A stretch of 6,527 bases of DNA, taken from assembly GCA_000961805.1 (NCBI GenBank), contig LADV01000085.1:1-6527 (forward strand). Reading direction: 5' to 3'. The stretch comes from Peptococcaceae bacterium BRH_c23. GTDB taxonomy: Bacteria; Bacillota_B; Desulfitobacteriia; Desulfitobacteriales; Desulfitobacteriaceae. Each line of letters opens with the position of its first letter. Positions within the stretch are counted from its first letter, which is position 1. Made by a program: the position numbers and the translations under genes. The notes under the pieces were generated by a model, which saw only the letters and a program-made list of their open reading frames with translations, did not search any database and was not told the origin of the DNA. Positions 5,372 to 6,527 of the stretch are shown here, one piece after another.

Positions 5372-5421
5372 GAAGCGAGTCTTGCAGAAGCGAGTCTTGC
5401 ATACTAAGAAGCGATTCTTGG
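5372..5421 (+). repeat. Tandem 15-mer within intron domain I
   Basis: GAAGCGAGTCTTGCA occurs twice without a gap (5372-5386, 5387-5401). A third diverged copy, GAAGCGATTCTTGG at 5408-5421, forms the loop side of a GNRA-capped hairpin. This looks like a duplicated stem-loop unit within the ribozyme. Confidence 0.75.
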
Positions 5422-5495
5422 TGTGAAGCGTAGACAGCAAGTGCAAAAGCTGTGTGATTGAGCCTCGAAAACCTTTTCGTTGGAGCTTTTGTTTT

Positions 5496-5501
5496 TACCA
5501 G
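5496..5501 (+). other. Predicted EBS1 of the group II intron
   Basis: TACCAG lies in a loop of roughly 12-14 bases closed by GCTTTT (5485-5490) and AGGAGC (5505-5510). An apical loop in domain I is where EBS1 normally sits. It pairs over six bases with CTGGTA immediately before the proposed intron start. A companion EBS2 is not convincing: CCTTT at 5472-5476 could pair with AAAGG at 5251-5255. Confidence 0.55.
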
Positions 5502-5865
5502 ATCAGGAGCAGTACAAGGGTACTTTATAGACCTGGTGCCGTTGTCCGACCGGGGTCGAAGAGCAGAGCAAATGCACAAGAGGTTCCCCAGGAACCTGAG
5601 AGAAACTGTTAAAGTCCATCTTAAGTGTCCGGTGGGGATACGGGATAACAACTCCAGGCTTTTCATTGTTGTTCTCAGTCATGGAAAGAGCGAAAAATGA
5701 GAATAGAAGATGGTACTGCCAAGCGAAGGAAACGAAGTGCGGCGGGATGCGATAACAGTAGTCGTAGTGTCGTCATAGTACCAATGAAGTAGGAGAACTC
5801 ACCCGAGAGGATCCTATAGAGGGAAGGGCGTGCACCTTATTATGGGATCGTTGGGAGGAAACACC

Positions 5866-6527
5866 ATGAATACATCGGAATTCAGTTCGGTGTCAACGAA
5901 ACAGCAACGAATAGCACAATTGGCGAAGCAGTCATCAGAGATGGTATTCACATCGCTAGCCTATCACATGGATATCGAATGGCTCGAAGAAGCCTATAGG
6001 CGAACCAAGAAAAATGGAGCCGCAGGAATAGACGGAGTAACAGCTAAGGAATACGAAGCTAACTTGCCAGAGAACCTTAAGGGTCTCTTGGAGAGGGCTA
6101 AGTCTGGGCGTTATAAAGCTCCACCTGTTAAAAGAGCCTACATTCCAAAGGGAGACGGAAAAGGAGAGTTGAGGCCAATCGGCATACCCACTTTAGAAGA
6201 TAAAGTACTTCAGAGGGCGGTATGTATGCTAATGGAGCCTATCTACGAGCAAGACTTCAAGAATAGTTCGTTTGGGTTCCGTCCGGGACGGTCTCAGCAC
6301 CAAGCACTTAGTGTCATAAGGAATGAAATCATGGGGATGAACGGCGGCTGGATCTTGGATGTCGATATTCGAAAATATTTTGATACCATCGAACATGGGC
6401 AAATACAAGCGATGCTTCGACAACGGGTTAATGATGGAGTCATTACAAGGCTTATAGGAAAGTGGCTAAATGCAGGAATACAAGAGAAGGGTCAACTTAG
6501 TTACCCAGAATCTGGATCCCCTCAGGG
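5866..6527 (+). CDS. ltrA: Group II intron-encoded reverse transcriptase/maturase (3' end outside window)
   Basis: This protein binds its intron RNA, helps it splice (maturase) and copies it into DNA at the new site. The first 220 residues are visible. Motifs in order: GAAGIDG (51-57), PPVKRAYIPKGDGKGELRPI (86-105), GIPTLEDKVLQRAV (106-119, RT-2), FGFRPGRSQHQAL (136-148), LDVDIRKYFDTIEH (164-177, RT-3, with the first catalytic aspartate D167), and GSPQ at the cut end (RT-4). The YxDD motif, the thumb/X domain and any endonuclease domain would follow outside the window. ATG at 5866 has GGGAGG seven bases upstream. The frame is uninterrupted so far, so the element may be functional. The frame is open at 6527 and would continue; the gene symbol is used for family naming only. 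Confidence 0.93.
   Translation, partial: MNTSEFSSVSTKQQRIAQLAKQSSEMVFTSLAYHMDIEWLEEAYRRTKKNGAAGIDGVTAKEYEANLPENLKGLLERAKSGRYKAPPVKRAYIPKGDGKGELRPIGIPTLEDKVLQRAVCMLMEPIYEQDFKNSSFGFRPGRSQHQALSVIRNEIMGMNGGWILDVDIRKYFDTIEHGQIQAMLRQRVNDGVITRLIGKWLNAGIQEKGQLSYPESGSPQ

Larger units (their letters stand above)
5265..6527 (+). mobile_element. Group II intron (retroelement), 5' part; runs off the window
   Basis: A non-coding region of about 600 bases rich in stem-loops precedes an intron-type reverse transcriptase ORF, the layout of a bacterial group II intron with its ORF in domain IV. Its 5' end is placed at 5265 because an otherwise continuous repeat is interrupted there. Stem-loops seen in the probable domain I include GCAGG/CCTGC around 5328-5347, ACTAAGAA-GCGA-TTCTTGGT at 5403-5422 with a GNRA tetraloop, and GCTTTT/AGGAGC around an EBS1 loop near 5485-5510. 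The segment just before the ORF (roughly 5750-5830, ending in GAGGGAAGGGCGTG) resembles what I recall upstream of such ORFs. Domains V and VI and the 3' end lie outside. The first bases are TTGCG, not the usual GTGYG. The structural class is not resolved. Confidence 0.85.

Noticed and set aside
5325..5666. 113-residue open frame on the minus strand
   Set aside because: It covers ribozyme sequence and the tandem 15-mer; composition is that of a chance frame.
5458..5700. 80-residue open frame on the plus strand
   Set aside because: It lies in the intron ribozyme region over stem-loops and the predicted EBS1; no family resemblance and no convincing RBS.

Overview
The window looks like a transposon-rich, accessory stretch of a bacterial chromosome. 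Strong GGAGG-type ribosome binding sites, a TTG start with a good Shine-Dalgarno site, moderate base composition and the protein families (IS66, Rpn, RAYT, group II intron, PIN toxin-antitoxin) suggest a Bacillota (Firmicutes) host, perhaps a clostridial/Peptococcaceae-like one. This host assignment is inference; there is no rRNA or core gene to confirm it.

Region by region. Positions 1-2138 (minus strand) are an IS66-family insertion sequence with an apparently intact DDE transposase tnpC, followed by a rho-independent terminator, and a tnpB that has lost its N-terminus. No tnpA is visible. Positions 2139-2860 hold three copies, full or partial, of an interspersed repeat in one orientation, plus a 19-residue remnant of a REP-associated Y1 tyrosine transposase (RAYT). 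Positions 2979-3854 encode an Rpn/YhgA-type PD-(D/E)XK nuclease-like protein with an in-frame 12-bp (GKIE) repeat array near its C-terminus. Positions 3851-3997 are a cluster of four palindromes. Positions 4094-5072 (minus strand) are a two-gene unit, probably a toxin-antitoxin operon: an excisionase-type HTH protein followed by a PIN-domain protein, with a readable promoter and strong RBS. From 5195 a fourth repeat copy begins. It is interrupted at 5264/5265 by a group II intron whose reverse transcriptase ORF starts at 5866 and runs off the window end.

The most informative structure is the repeat. Comparing its copies (2139-2272, 2549-2610, 2777-2860, 5195-5264) gives a conserved hairpin with a compensatory base-pair change. 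It also locates the intron insertion point to the nucleotide, and this agrees with an independent 6-bp EBS1-IBS1 match. The same TGCTCG-type end of the repeat abuts both broken transposase genes (tnpB and the RAYT). The window therefore records layers of mobile DNA: transposases cut short by, or against, a small non-coding repeat, which was then used as a target by a retroelement.
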